Part shown: piece after piece, positions 1 through 8,012 of the stretch
Numbering within the stretch: the first letter of the stretch is position 1
Layout of the letters: each line of letters opens with the position of its first letter
NCBI GenBank assembly: GCA_900635465.1
Contig: LR134135.1
Location: 3,348,001 to 3,412,000 of the forward strand
From: Lelliottia amnigena
GTDB lineage: Bacteria > Pseudomonadota > Gammaproteobacteria > Enterobacterales > Enterobacteriaceae
Length of the DNA stretch: 64,000 nt
Direction: 5' to 3'
Position numbers and translations under genes: made by a program
The notes under the pieces: model-generated
What the model was told of the DNA's origin: nothing
The model's database searches: none
Seen by the model: only the letters and a program-made list of their open reading frames with translations

Positions 1-1007
1 CCGCCGGTTTGCTGTTCCTGGTGCCGTTAGGCGATATGTTTGAACGCCGCAGGCTGATTGTCTCCATGACGCTGCTGGCGGCGGGCGGCATGCTGATCAC
101 CGCATCCAGCCAGTCGCTTACCATGATGATTATTGGCACCGCGCTCACGGGGTTATTCTCGGTCGTCGCACAAATTCTGGTGCCTCTGGCGGCAACGCTG
201 GCTGCACCTGATAAACGCGGCAAAGTGGTCGGGACCATCATGAGCGGTTTATTGCTCGGGATTTTACTGGCGCGAACGGTGGCAGGATTGCTGGCAAGCC
301 TCGGCGGCTGGCGCACCGTTTACTGGGTGGCGTCGGTGCTCATGGTGATCATGGCTCTGGCGCTGTGGCGCGGATTGCCAAAAGTGAAGCAGGAAAATCA
401 CCTGAACTATCCGCAGCTACTTGGGTCCGTTTTCAGCTTGTTCACACAAGATAAACTGCTGCGTACCCGCGCGTTGCTTGGCTGTTTTACCTTCGCCAAC
501 TTCAGCATTTTGTGGACGTCGATGGCGTTCCTGCTAGCCTCACCGCCGTTTAACTATTCCGAAGGCATGATTGGCCTGTTTGGTCTGGCCGGCGCAGCAG
601 GCGCGTTAGGCGCACGTCCTGCAGGTGGACTGGCGGATAAGGGCAAATCGCACCTGACCACCACCGCAGGGCTGATTCTGCTGCTGCTCTCCTGGGCGGC
701 TATCTGGTATGGGCATATTTCCGTGATGGCGTTGATTGTTGGGATTCTGGTTCTCGACCTGACGGTTCAGGGCGTGCATATCACCAACCAGACGGTTATC
801 TATCGCCTGAAACCCGAGGCGCGTAACCGCCTGACGGCCGGTTACATGACCAGCTACTTTATCGGTGGGGCTGCGGGGTCACTGATTTCCGCCTCGGCGT
901 GGCAACACGCTGGCTGGGCGGGGGTTTGTCTGGCCGGAACAGTCGTCGCTGTCATCAACGTCATCATCTGGTGGCGCGGATATCACCTACAGGAAGCAAT
1001 TAACTAA
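1..1007 (+). CDS. MFS transporter, YgaY-like (5' end outside window)
   Basis: C-terminal part (about 335 residues) of a 12-helix major facilitator superfamily permease. The reading frame is open to the left edge, so the start lies outside the window. The visible protein is strongly hydrophobic and contains the MFS cytoplasmic loop motif GDMFERRR between the second and third helices, and the repeated loop GARPAGGLADKG in the second half. By position upstream of emrR it corresponds to ygaY, a pseudogene in E. coli K-12; here the visible part is intact. Substrate unknown; sugar or drug export is possible. Family assignment is firm, the YgaY equivalence rests on position and remembered similarity. 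Confidence 0.8.
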   Translation, partial: AGLLFLVPLGDMFERRRLIVSMTLLAAGGMLITASSQSLTMMIIGTALTGLFSVVAQILVPLAATLAAPDKRGKVVGTIMSGLLLGILLARTVAGLLASLGGWRTVYWVASVLMVIMALALWRGLPKVKQENHLNYPQLLGSVFSLFTQDKLLRTRALLGCFTFANFSILWTSMAFLLASPPFNYSEGMIGLFGLAGAAGALGARPAGGLADKGKSHLTTTAGLILLLLSWAAIWYGHISVMALIVGILVLDLTVQGVHITNQTVIYRLKPEARNRLTAGYMTSYFIGGAAGSLISASAWQHAGWAGVCLAGTVVAVINVIIWWRGYHLQEAIN

Positions 1008-1389
1008 GCTTTACATCGGTTTGGGGCTTCTTAGGGTGTTAAGGAGCCCTGCAGTCTGTTAAGGTTAAAGGTAATCATTTATCCCAGAAATTTTAATGTG
1101 GGTGACATATTAGATTGCCGCATGAACAGTTCATACTTACAGGCTGCTCCCAGTTTCACCAGGTTGACATTACATCCTCTCCGTTTGAAACCTCATGCTG
1201 TTTCTCGTCGCCCGACCCCGTCTTTCGTGGGCGTTTGCCCTTCCTTTTCTGTGCTCACCGGGTCACGGATTCACCCGGCACTTGCTGACAGTGATATAAG
1301 TTTGGCGGATATAACCGCACAAATAATTCATTTACATTATTTGTCACTGTCGTTACTATATCGACTGTAATTAATGAGGTCATGCCCAA
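1008..1389. other. Gene-free stretch upstream of emrR
   Basis: 382 bases without a convincing gene. In E. coli ygaZ and ygaH (branched-chain amino acid exporter) lie between ygaY and emrR; nothing resembling them is present. A 90-codon reading frame at 1098-1370 has no family signature and runs into the emrR control region. The left part holds an imperfect hairpin near 1026-1052 that may end transcription of the MFS gene. Confidence 0.6.
1338..1389 (+). promoter_or_regulatory. emrRAB control region
   Basis: The 50 bases before emrR (ATTTGTCACTGTCGTTACTA and following) closely resemble the E. coli emrR upstream region, where EmrR binds an imperfect palindrome and represses its own operon. A Shine-Dalgarno-like GAGGT lies 9 bases before the ATG. 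The exact -10 and -35 hexamers cannot be fixed by eye. Confidence 0.5.
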
Positions 1390-1920
1390 ATGGATAGTTC
1401 GTTTACGCCCATTGAACAAATGCTTAAATTTCGCGCCAGTCGTCATGAGGACTTCCCATATCAGGAAATTCTGCTGACCCGCCTGTGCATGCACATGCAA
1501 GGTAAACTGCTGGATAACCGCAATAAAATGCTGAAAGCTCAAGGGATTAACGAGACGTTATTTATGGCGTTGATTACCCTGGAGTCTCAGGAAGATCACA
1601 GCATTCAGCCGTCCGAACTGAGCTGTGCGCTGGGTTCATCGCGCACCAATGCCACTCGCATCGCCGATGAGCTGGAAAAACGCGGCTGGATTGAGCGCCG
1701 TGAAAGCGACAACGACCGCCGTTGTTTGCATCTACAATTGACCGATAAAGGTCACGAATTCCTGCGCGGGGTGCTGCCACCTCAGCACAACTGCCTGCAC
1801 CAACTCTGGTCGGCGCTGAGCACGACCGAGCGCGATCAGCTAGAGCAAATCACCCGTAAGCTCCTCACCCGTCTGGATCAGATGGATGAAGATGGCGTCA
1901 TTCTTGAGGCGCTGAGCTAA
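1390..1920 (+). CDS. emrR: MarR-family repressor EmrR (MprA)
   Basis: 176-residue winged-helix regulator, the same length as E. coli EmrR. The central part (about residues 60-115) carries the MarR DNA-binding wing, including the DNDRR motif typical of the family. EmrR represses emrRAB and releases DNA when it binds uncouplers, nalidixic acid or salicylate-like compounds. It is the first gene of the emrRAB operon, followed by emrA after a 125-base gap containing a hairpin. The start gives the standard [13 protein letters not shown]-terminus and has an SD-like GAGGT. Confidence 0.96.
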   Translation: MDSSFTPIEQMLKFRASRHEDFPYQEILLTRLCMHMQGKLLDNRNKMLKAQGINETLFMALITLESQEDHSIQPSELSCALGSSRTNATRIADELEKRGWIERRESDNDRRCLHLQLTDKGHEFLRGVLPPQHNCLHQLWSALSTTERDQLEQITRKLLTRLDQMDEDGVILEALS

Positions 1921-1962
1921 CACGACGACACGCTCAAACATCCAGATTTAACAATAACTGAC

Positions 1963-1988
1963 AGGCCAGCACATCACACTGCTGGCCT
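1963..1988 (+). terminator. Hairpin between emrR and emrA
   Basis: AGGCCAGCA at 1963-1971 pairs perfectly with TGCTGGCCT at 1980-1988 around an 8-base loop, followed by TTCTGAC. The short T stretch suggests a weak terminator or attenuator that lowers emrAB expression relative to emrR. Confidence 0.5.
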
Positions 1989-2045
1989 TTCTGACAACAG
2001 GTCGGCTCAGCCGATGTGAAAATAAGAAGATCGTGGAGAACAACA

Positions 2046-3218
2046 ATGAGCGCAAATGCGGAGAATATTCCCCCGCAGCAACCAGCTAACAAGAAAGGCA
2101 AACGTAAGAGTGCCCTTCTGCTGCTGACCTTGCTCTTTATTATTATTGCTGTGGCATATGGTATCTATTGGTTTTTAGTGTTGCGTCATATTCAGGAAAC
2201 GGATGATGCATACGTGGCAGGGAACCAGGTTCAGATTATGGCCCAGGTGTCGGGCAGCGTGACGAAAGTCTGGGCTGACAATACCGACTTTGTGCAAAAA
2301 GGGGATGTGCTGGTTACGCTCGATCCGACCGATGCTCAGCAGGCGTTCGAAAAGGCGCAGACCGAGCTGGCTTCCAGCGTGCGACAGACACGCCAGTCGA
2401 TGATTAACAGCAAGCAATTGCAGGCCAGCATCGACGTGCAGAAAACCGCGCTGGCGCAAGCGCAAAGCGATTTGAATCGTCGCGTACCGCTTGGCACGGC
2501 GAACCTGATTGGTCGCGAAGAGCTGCAACACGCGCGTGACGCCGTGGCCAGTGCACAGGCACAGCTTGATGTAGCAATCCAACAGTACAACGCGAATCAG
2601 GCGATGATTCTGGGCACCAGCCTGGAAGACCAGCCGGCGGTAAAACAGGCTGCAACCGAAGTGCGTAACGCCTGGCTTGCCCTGCAGCGTACCAAAATCG
2701 TCAGCCCAATGACCGGCTATGTCTCACGACGTTCCGTGCAGCCTGGCGCGCAGATTAGCCCAACCACTCCGCTGATGGCGGTGGTTCCGGCCACTAATCT
2801 GTGGGTAGATGCAAACTTTAAAGAGACGCAGCTCGCGCATATGCGTATCGGCCAAACGGCAACTATCGTCAGTGATATTTACGGCGATGACGTGGAATAC
2901 ACCGGGAAAGTGGTCGGTCTGGATATGGGGACAGGGAGCGCGTTCTCGCTGCTGCCAGCGCAAAACGCGACCGGCAACTGGATCAAAGTGGTCCAGCGTC
3001 TACCGGTGCGTATCGAACTGGATCAAAAACAGCTAACGGATCATCCGCTGCGTATCGGGTTGTCCACGCTGGTGACCGTCGATACCACCAATCGTGATGG
3101 TCAAATGCTGGCGAACCAGGTGCGTACTAATCCGGCTTACGAAAGTAATGCCCGTGAAATCAGCCTTGATCCCGTCAATAAGCTGATCGATGACATCGTG
3201 AAAGCGAACGCCGGTTAA
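2046..3218 (+). CDS. emrA: Multidrug efflux membrane fusion protein EmrA
   Basis: 390-residue periplasmic adaptor of the EmrAB-TolC tripartite pump, which exports uncouplers such as CCCP and nalidixic acid. A basic N-terminus precedes a single membrane anchor (about residues 22-46), then ETDDAYVAG and a biotinyl-lipoyl-like domain, a coiled-coil hairpin (about 90-200) and the second lipoyl half with SPMTGYVSRR. The ATG at 2046 is chosen over the upstream in-frame one at 2016 because it gives the family N-terminus MSANAE and follows GTGGAG. emrB starts 16 bases after the stop. Confidence 0.96.
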   Translation: MSANAENIPPQQPANKKGKRKSALLLLTLLFIIIAVAYGIYWFLVLRHIQETDDAYVAGNQVQIMAQVSGSVTKVWADNTDFVQKGDVLVTLDPTDAQQAFEKAQTELASSVRQTRQSMINSKQLQASIDVQKTALAQAQSDLNRRVPLGTANLIGREELQHARDAVASAQAQLDVAIQQYNANQAMILGTSLEDQPAVKQAATEVRNAWLALQRTKIVSPMTGYVSRRSVQPGAQISPTTPLMAVVPATNLWVDANFKETQLAHMRIGQTATIVSDIYGDDVEYTGKVVGLDMGTGSAFSLLPAQNATGNWIKVVQRLPVRIELDQKQLTDHPLRIGLSTLVTVDTTNRDGQMLANQVRTNPAYESNAREISLDPVNKLIDDIVKANAG

Positions 3219-3234
3219 TCCGAAGGTGAGCGTT

Positions 3235-4782
3235 ATGCAACCGCAAAAATCGCAAAAACCATTGGAAGGCGCGCCACTGGTCATTATGACCATTGCGCTG
3301 TCGCTGGCGACCTTCATGCAGGTGCTGGACTCCACCATCGCAAACGTGGCGATCCCGACGATTGCCGGTAACCTTGGCTCGTCACTGAGCCAGGGGACCT
3401 GGGTGATCACCTCGTTCGGGGTCGCGAATGCGATCTCAATTCCTATCACGGGCTGGCTGGCAAAACGCGTCGGCGAAGTCAGATTGTTCATGTGGTCGAC
3501 GGTACTGTTCGTCCTCGCCTCATGGGCGTGTGGGATGTCCAATAGCCTGACGATGCTGATCTTCTTCCGCGTCATTCAAGGGATTGTGGCGGGGCCGTTG
3601 ATTCCGCTGTCGCAAAGTTTGCTGCTGAACAACTATCCGCCCGCTAAACGCTCTATCGCGCTGGCGCTATGGTCGATGACCGTTATCGTCGCGCCGATTT
3701 GCGGACCGATTCTCGGCGGATTTATCAGTGATAACTATCACTGGGGCTGGATCTTCTTTATCAACGTGCCGATTGGCGCGGTCGTCGTGCTGCTCACGCT
3801 GCAAACGCTGCGTGGTCGCGAGACGAAGACCGAGCAACGACGCATTGACGGCGTGGGTCTTGCACTGCTGGTGGTGGGCATCGGTAGCCTGCAGATTATG
3901 CTGGACCGCGGTAAAGAGCTGGACTGGTTTGCCTCGCAAGAGATTATCGTGCTGACCGTCGTGGCGGTGGTCGCGATAAGTTTCCTGATTGTCTGGGAGC
4001 TCACGGACGATAACCCGATAGTCGATTTGTCGTTGTTTAAGTCGCGAAACTTTACCATCGGCTGCCTGTGTATCAGTCTCGCCTACATGCTCTACTTCGG
4101 TGCAATTGTGCTGCTTCCGCAGCTGTTGCAGGAGGTATACGGCTATACGGCAACCTGGGCGGGCCTGGCGTCAGCGCCGGTGGGATTGATTCCGGTACTC
4201 CTGTCGCCGATTATCGGTCGTTTTGCGCATAAACTCGACATGCGCAGGCTGGTGACATTCAGCTTTATTATGTATGCCGTCTGTTTCTACTGGCGTGCCT
4301 ACACGTTCGAACCGGGGATGGATTTTGGCGCGTCCGCGTGGCCGCAGTTTATCCAGGGCTTTGCGGTGGCGTGCTTCTTTATGCCACTGACCACCATCAC
4401 GCTGTCCGGCTTGCCGCCTGAGCGTATGGCGGCGGCCTCGAGCTTATCGAACTTTACCCGAACGCTGGCAGGCTCAATCGGGACGTCGATTACCACCACC
4501 TTGTGGACCAGCCGGGAATCATTGCACCACGCCCAGCTGACGGAATCGGTTAACGTCTACAACCCGAACGCGCAGCAGATGTACAGCCAGCTCGAAGGAA
4601 TGGGCATGACGCAGCAGCAGGCCTCCGGCTGGATCGCCCAGCAGATCACCAATCAGGGTCTGATTATCTCCGCGAACGAGATTTTCTGGATTTCGGCGGG
4701 GATATTTATCCTGCTCCTGAGCTTGATATGGTTTGCCAAACCGCCATTCGGCGCGGGTGGTGGCGGCGGTGGTGCGCACTAA
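3235..4782 (+). CDS. emrB: Multidrug efflux permease EmrB (DHA2 family)
   Basis: 515-residue inner-membrane proton antiporter of the 14-helix DHA2 group of the MFS. Helix 1 holds LDSTIANVAIPTI, the family signature; helix 5 has the antiporter motif region IVAPICGPILGG. The C-terminus is the glycine-rich tail also found in E. coli EmrB. The ATG at 3235, preceded by AAGGTGAG, is preferred to the GTG at 3226. It works with EmrA and TolC and is probably co-transcribed with emrRA. Confidence 0.96.
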   Translation: MQPQKSQKPLEGAPLVIMTIALSLATFMQVLDSTIANVAIPTIAGNLGSSLSQGTWVITSFGVANAISIPITGWLAKRVGEVRLFMWSTVLFVLASWACGMSNSLTMLIFFRVIQGIVAGPLIPLSQSLLLNNYPPAKRSIALALWSMTVIVAPICGPILGGFISDNYHWGWIFFINVPIGAVVVLLTLQTLRGRETKTEQRRIDGVGLALLVVGIGSLQIMLDRGKELDWFASQEIIVLTVVAVVAISFLIVWELTDDNPIVDLSLFKSRNFTIGCLCISLAYMLYFGAIVLLPQLLQEVYGYTATWAGLASAPVGLIPVLLSPIIGRFAHKLDMRRLVTFSFIMYAVCFYWRAYTFEPGMDFGASAWPQFIQGFAVACFFMPLTTITLSGLPPERMAAASSLSNFTRTLAGSIGTSITTTLWTSRESLHHAQLTESVNVYNPNAQQMYSQLEGMGMTQQQASGWIAQQITNQGLIISANEIFWISAGIFILLLSLIWFAKPPFGAGGGGGGAH

Positions 4783-4844
4783 CCGGTTCCGTAGACGAGA
4801 AAGTTGTCCGTTTCTCTCTAGCTTCTGTCAGTTCTGATAAAGCA

Positions 4845-4890
4845 GCGCTCCTGAAATCGCTTCACGATAGTGAAAAGACAACAGGAGCGC
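4845..4890 (+). promoter_or_regulatory. Hairpin covering the leuA-type gene's ribosome binding site
   Basis: GCGCTCCTG at 4845-4853 is an exact 9-base complement of CAGGAGCGC at 4882-4890, which contains the AGGAG Shine-Dalgarno sequence of the next gene. The loop between contains a second small hairpin (TTCAC / GTGAA, 4861-4874). In the folded form the ribosome binding site would be buried. The pairing is seen directly; the regulatory role is inferred. Confidence 0.5.
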
Positions 4891-4893
4891 ATC

Positions 4894-6543
4894 ATGCTGA
4901 AACAACCCGCACAAAAATATCAGCCTTTCCCCCCAATCTCTCTGCCCGACCGTCGCTGGCCCGAGAAACGTATCACCCATGCGCCACGCTGGCTTTCCAC
5001 CGATTTGCGCGATGGCAATCAGGCGCTCGCCGAACCGATGGACAGCGCACGCAAACTGCAATTCTGGGAGTTACTCCTTGGCTGCGGTTTTAAAGAAATT
5101 GAAGTCGCGTTCCCATCCGCATCGCAAACTGACTTTGATTTTGTTCGCCAGCTGATCGACGAAAATCGCATTCCCGATGACGTCACGATTCAGGTCTTAA
5201 CTCAGGCGCGGGAAGAGTTGATTCTTCGCACCTTTGAATCGTTGCGCGGTGCGAAAAAGGCGACCCTTCATCTGTATAACGCCACCGCCCCGCTGTTTCG
5301 CCGCCTGGTTTTTGGCATGGACAAGGCGCAAATTATTACGCTCGCAACCCGGTCCACGCGTCTGATCCGACAGCTCTGCGAAGAAAATCCACAAACGAGC
5401 TGGCAGTACGAGTACTCCCCGGAAACGTTCTGCTTTACCGAGCCAGAATTTGCGCTGGAAATTTGTGAGGCCGTGGCCGAAATCTGGCAGCCGTGCCCCG
5501 AGCGCCCGATGATTATCAACCTGCCCGCGACCGTTGAAGTGAATACGCCGAATGTGTATGCCGATCAGATTGAATATTTCTGCCGCCGCTTTAGCCGTCG
5601 CAGCGAGGTGTGTATTAGCGTTCATCCGCATAACGATCGCGGTACGGGCGTCGCCTGTGCCGAACTGGCGATGATGGCCGGTGCGGATCGCGTGGAAGGC
5701 TGTCTGTTTGGCAACGGCGAGCGCACGGGCAATGTGTGTCTGGTGACGCTGGCGATGAATTTATACTCCCAGGGCGTCAGCCCGGATCTGGATTTCAGCG
5801 ATATGAATCAGGTCGTTGAGGTGGTGGAAAGCTGTAATCAGCTCCCGGTGCATCCACGTCATCCGTGGGCGGGGCGTTTGGCTTATACGGCATTTTCAGG
5901 CTCGCATCAGGATGCGATTAAAAAAGGCTTCGATGCGCGTCAGCCGGACGACCGCTGGGAGATGCCCTATCTGCCGGTCGATCCGCAGGATATTGGCTGC
6001 TCCTACGAAGCGGTGATCCGCGTGAACAGCCAGTCGGGAAAAAGCGGCAGCGCGTGGCTGATTGAGCAGAATCACGGTCTGAAATTACCGCGTGCGCTGC
6101 AGCAAGATTTTAGCCAGCATGTGCAGCAGGAGGCCGACAGCCAGGGGAAAGAGATGACGCAAAACGCGCTCTGGCAGCTTTTCCGCAGCCGTTACGGACT
6201 GATGCCCTCTGGACACTTTACCCTGGAAACGTATCGCAGTGAGAGCCTGCAGGACGGACAGTTGCGCCTGGCCGCCTCGGTGGTCACCGGTGGTGGGACG
6301 CGGCAGCTTGAGGGCCAGGGAAACGGTTTGCTGTCGGCCGCCGCCAATGGCATCAGCCGTTGGCTGGATAAGCCGTTTGTGATTAAGGATTATCATGAGC
6401 ATTCGCTGGGGGAGCGCAGCGACAGCCGCTCGGTGGCGTACATCCGCTGTCTTTTCCAGGATGGTACCAGTCGATGGGGTGTGGGGATTGATAGCGACGT
6501 GGCGCGCGCGTCAATTCAGGCGCTGTTTAACGCCGTCGGTTAG
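4894..6543 (+). CDS. leuA: 2-isopropylmalate synthase, fungal/actinobacterial type
   Basis: 549-residue enzyme expected to condense acetyl-CoA with 2-oxoisovalerate, the first step of leucine synthesis. The HMGL-like TIM barrel shows LSTDLRDGNQAL (about residues 35-46), HPHNDRGTG (about 243-251, metal ligands) and GCLFGNGERTGN, the signature of the long LeuA type rather than the roughly 520-residue enterobacterial LeuA of the leuABCD operon. The C-terminal 150 residues fit the LeuA regulatory domain. Start at 4894 has AGGAG six bases upstream. It stands alone and meets an AraC-type regulator tail to tail. A homologous condensation (another 2-oxoacid) is possible. It is absent from this place in E. 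coli. Confidence 0.8.
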   Translation: MLKQPAQKYQPFPPISLPDRRWPEKRITHAPRWLSTDLRDGNQALAEPMDSARKLQFWELLLGCGFKEIEVAFPSASQTDFDFVRQLIDENRIPDDVTIQVLTQAREELILRTFESLRGAKKATLHLYNATAPLFRRLVFGMDKAQIITLATRSTRLIRQLCEENPQTSWQYEYSPETFCFTEPEFALEICEAVAEIWQPCPERPMIINLPATVEVNTPNVYADQIEYFCRRFSRRSEVCISVHPHNDRGTGVACAELAMMAGADRVEGCLFGNGERTGNVCLVTLAMNLYSQGVSPDLDFSDMNQVVEVVESCNQLPVHPRHPWAGRLAYTAFSGSHQDAIKKGFDARQPDDRWEMPYLPVDPQDIGCSYEAVIRVNSQSGKSGSAWLIEQNHGLKLPRALQQDFSQHVQQEADSQGKEMTQNALWQLFRSRYGLMPSGHFTLETYRSESLQDGQLRLAASVVTGGGTRQLEGQGNGLLSAAANGISRWLDKPFVIKDYHEHSLGERSDSRSVAYIRCLFQDGTSRWGVGIDSDVARASIQALFNAVG

Positions 6544-7304
6544 GCATCTTTGAAATAATCGCTGGGCGAAATGCCCATTACCCGGCGAAACATGGCCGTG
6601 AAAGCGCTGTGGCTGCCGTAACCCAGGTCCAGCGCAACGCGTAATACCGGCTGGCCTTGCGCCAGTCGCAGCAGGGCTTCAACCAGACGCGCCCTTCTCG
6701 TCCACTCCCCGTAGCTTAACCCGGTTTGCTGCTGAAAATGGCGGTTAAGGGTGCGCTCACTCATGCTAGTCAGGCTTGCGGCCTGCGCGCTGCTCAAGGT
6801 TAATCCGGGGTCCTGGCGGATCTGCTGACAAAGCTGTCGCAATGACTCGCTTTGCGGTTCCGGGAGATGAAACGGCAGGACAGGCAGGGTGCGGATTTCA
6901 TCCAGAATCAGTTCGTAGACGCGCTCATCGCGGCTGCCGGGAGAATAAGATTCGGGGAGATCGAGCGAGGCGACAATAAGTTCACGCAGTAACGGCGAGA
7001 TCTGCACGATCTGGCAGGACGCCGGCAGATCGGCGCGGGCAAGCGGATCGATAAAAAGCGTGCGCGCCGCCACGTTGCCGGTAATGCGAATCGCATGCTG
7101 CGTACCCGCTGGCAACCAGACGCCTCGTCCAGGTGGAACGACCCAACATCCTGCAATCGTATCAACGCGAACAACTCCGCTCAGGCTATGCAGTAGCTGG
7201 GCACAATCGTGCTGATGGTACGGCTCGCTGTCACCATGACGATAATCATGAGCGTAAGGAACCAAAGGGCGATGGGTAAAAGAGAAGGCTGTGGTGGTGG
7301 TCAT
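6540..7304 (-). CDS. AraC-family transcriptional regulator
   Basis: 254-residue regulator with an N-terminal cupin-like ligand domain (about 1-110; HQHDCAQLLH and the PPGRGVWLPAGTQH segment) and a C-terminal double helix-turn-helix (about 155-250) ending in the AraC signature YGSHSAFTAMFRRVMGISPS. This layout is that of the NimR/YdeO-like group, whose members usually control a neighbouring transporter or enzyme. It overlaps the end of the LeuA-type gene by four bases, convergent, so its target is not obvious. Specific function unknown. Confidence 0.85.
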   Translation of the reverse strand: MTTTTAFSFTHRPLVPYAHDYRHGDSEPYHQHDCAQLLHSLSGVVRVDTIAGCWVVPPGRGVWLPAGTQHAIRITGNVAARTLFIDPLARADLPASCQIVQISPLLRELIVASLDLPESYSPGSRDERVYELILDEIRTLPVLPFHLPEPQSESLRQLCQQIRQDPGLTLSSAQAASLTSMSERTLNRHFQQQTGLSYGEWTRRARLVEALLRLAQGQPVLRVALDLGYGSHSAFTAMFRRVMGISPSDYFKDA

Positions 7305-7313
7305 GGGTTAGGC

Positions 7314-7338
7314 TTCCCTCTCCCTGAGGAGAGGGGAA
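7314..7338. repeat. Short GA-rich hairpin element, copy 1
   Basis: CCCTCTCC at 7316-7323 pairs with GGAGAGGG around a 4-base loop, between the araC-type gene and luxS. A longer version of the same element occurs at 35384-35424. Such CCCTCTCC/GGAGAGGG hairpins are common intergenic elements in Enterobacter-like genomes. It may also act as the luxS terminator. Confidence 0.5.
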
Positions 7339-7345
7339 TGGCGCA

Positions 7346-7861
7346 CTAAATGTGCAGCTCTTTCAGCGTTTCTTTCGGCAGCGCCAGCTCTTCGTTACTG
7401 TTCACGCGAACATCACGATCGAGAATATGACGCGCGATCTCCTGCGCTTCTTCCAGCGAGTGCATATGATACGTACCGCACTGGTAGACGTTCAGCTCAG
7501 GGATCTGGTTCTGCTCTTTGACTTTCAGTACGTCGGCCATCGCCGCTTTCCAGGCATCCGCCACGCGCGTTTCTTCAGGGGTGCCGATCAGGCTCATATA
7601 GAAACCGGTACGGCAGCCCATCGGAGAGATGTCGATGATTTCAACACCGTTACCGTTCAGGTGATCGCGCATGAAGCCTGCGAACAGGTGCTCCAGCGTG
7701 TGAATGCCTTTTTCGGGCATCACTTCTTTATTTGGCACGCAAAAACGCAGGTCAAACACGGTGATCGCGTCGCCGCTCGGGGTATGCATGGTTTTTGCCA
7801 CACGTACAGCAGGTGCTTCCATACGGGTATGGTCGACTGTGAAGCTATCTAATAACGGCAT
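7346..7861 (-). CDS. luxS: S-ribosylhomocysteine lyase LuxS
   Basis: 171 residues, exactly the family length. It cleaves S-ribosylhomocysteine to homocysteine and DPD, the precursor of autoinducer-2. The metal site HTLEH is at residues 54-58 and the catalytic cysteine is in MGCRTG (C83). GGAGGT precedes the ATG. Its leader RNA runs opposite to micA, as in E. coli and Salmonella, so micA is antisense to the luxS 5' region. Confidence 0.98.
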   Translation of the reverse strand: MPLLDSFTVDHTRMEAPAVRVAKTMHTPSGDAITVFDLRFCVPNKEVMPEKGIHTLEHLFAGFMRDHLNGNGVEIIDISPMGCRTGFYMSLIGTPEETRVADAWKAAMADVLKVKEQNQIPELNVYQCGTYHMHSLEEAQEIARHILDRDVRVNSNEELALPKETLKELHI

Positions 7862-7897
7862 ACGTCACCTCCGATAGTGATTATTTTTAAAATAAAA

Positions 7898-7925
7898 TGA
7901 ACTCTTTGTTCAACCGCGCGTCTTA
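7898..7925 (+). promoter_or_regulatory. Candidate sigma-E promoter of micA
   Basis: TGAACTC (7898-7904) followed after 16 bases by TCTTA (7921-7925) resembles the sigma-E -35/-10 pair and is correctly spaced for a start at 7932. micA is a known sigma-E target in E. coli. Confidence 0.55.
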
Positions 7926-7931
7926 CTCTAT

Positions 7932-8004
7932 GAAAGACGCGCATTTGTTATCATCATCCCTGATTTCAGAGATGTTATTTTGGCCACAGCGATGTGGCCA
8001 TTTT
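7932..8004 (+). ncRNA. micA: Small RNA MicA
   Basis: The sequence starting GAAAGACGCGCATTTGTTAT matches E. coli MicA base for base over its 5' seed region, followed by the CCCTGATTTCAGAG stem and a terminal GGCCACagcgatGTGGCC hairpin with a T-rich tail. MicA is an Hfq-binding sRNA made under sigma-E control that blocks translation of ompA and other porin mRNAs. It lies between luxS and gshA as in E. coli. The 3' end is set by the T stretch and may be off by a few bases. Confidence 0.93.
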
Positions 8005-8012
8005 CTTTTCTG

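Noticed and set aside
1098..1370. 90-codon frame upstream of emrR
   Set aside because: No family features and it overlaps the conserved emrR control region.
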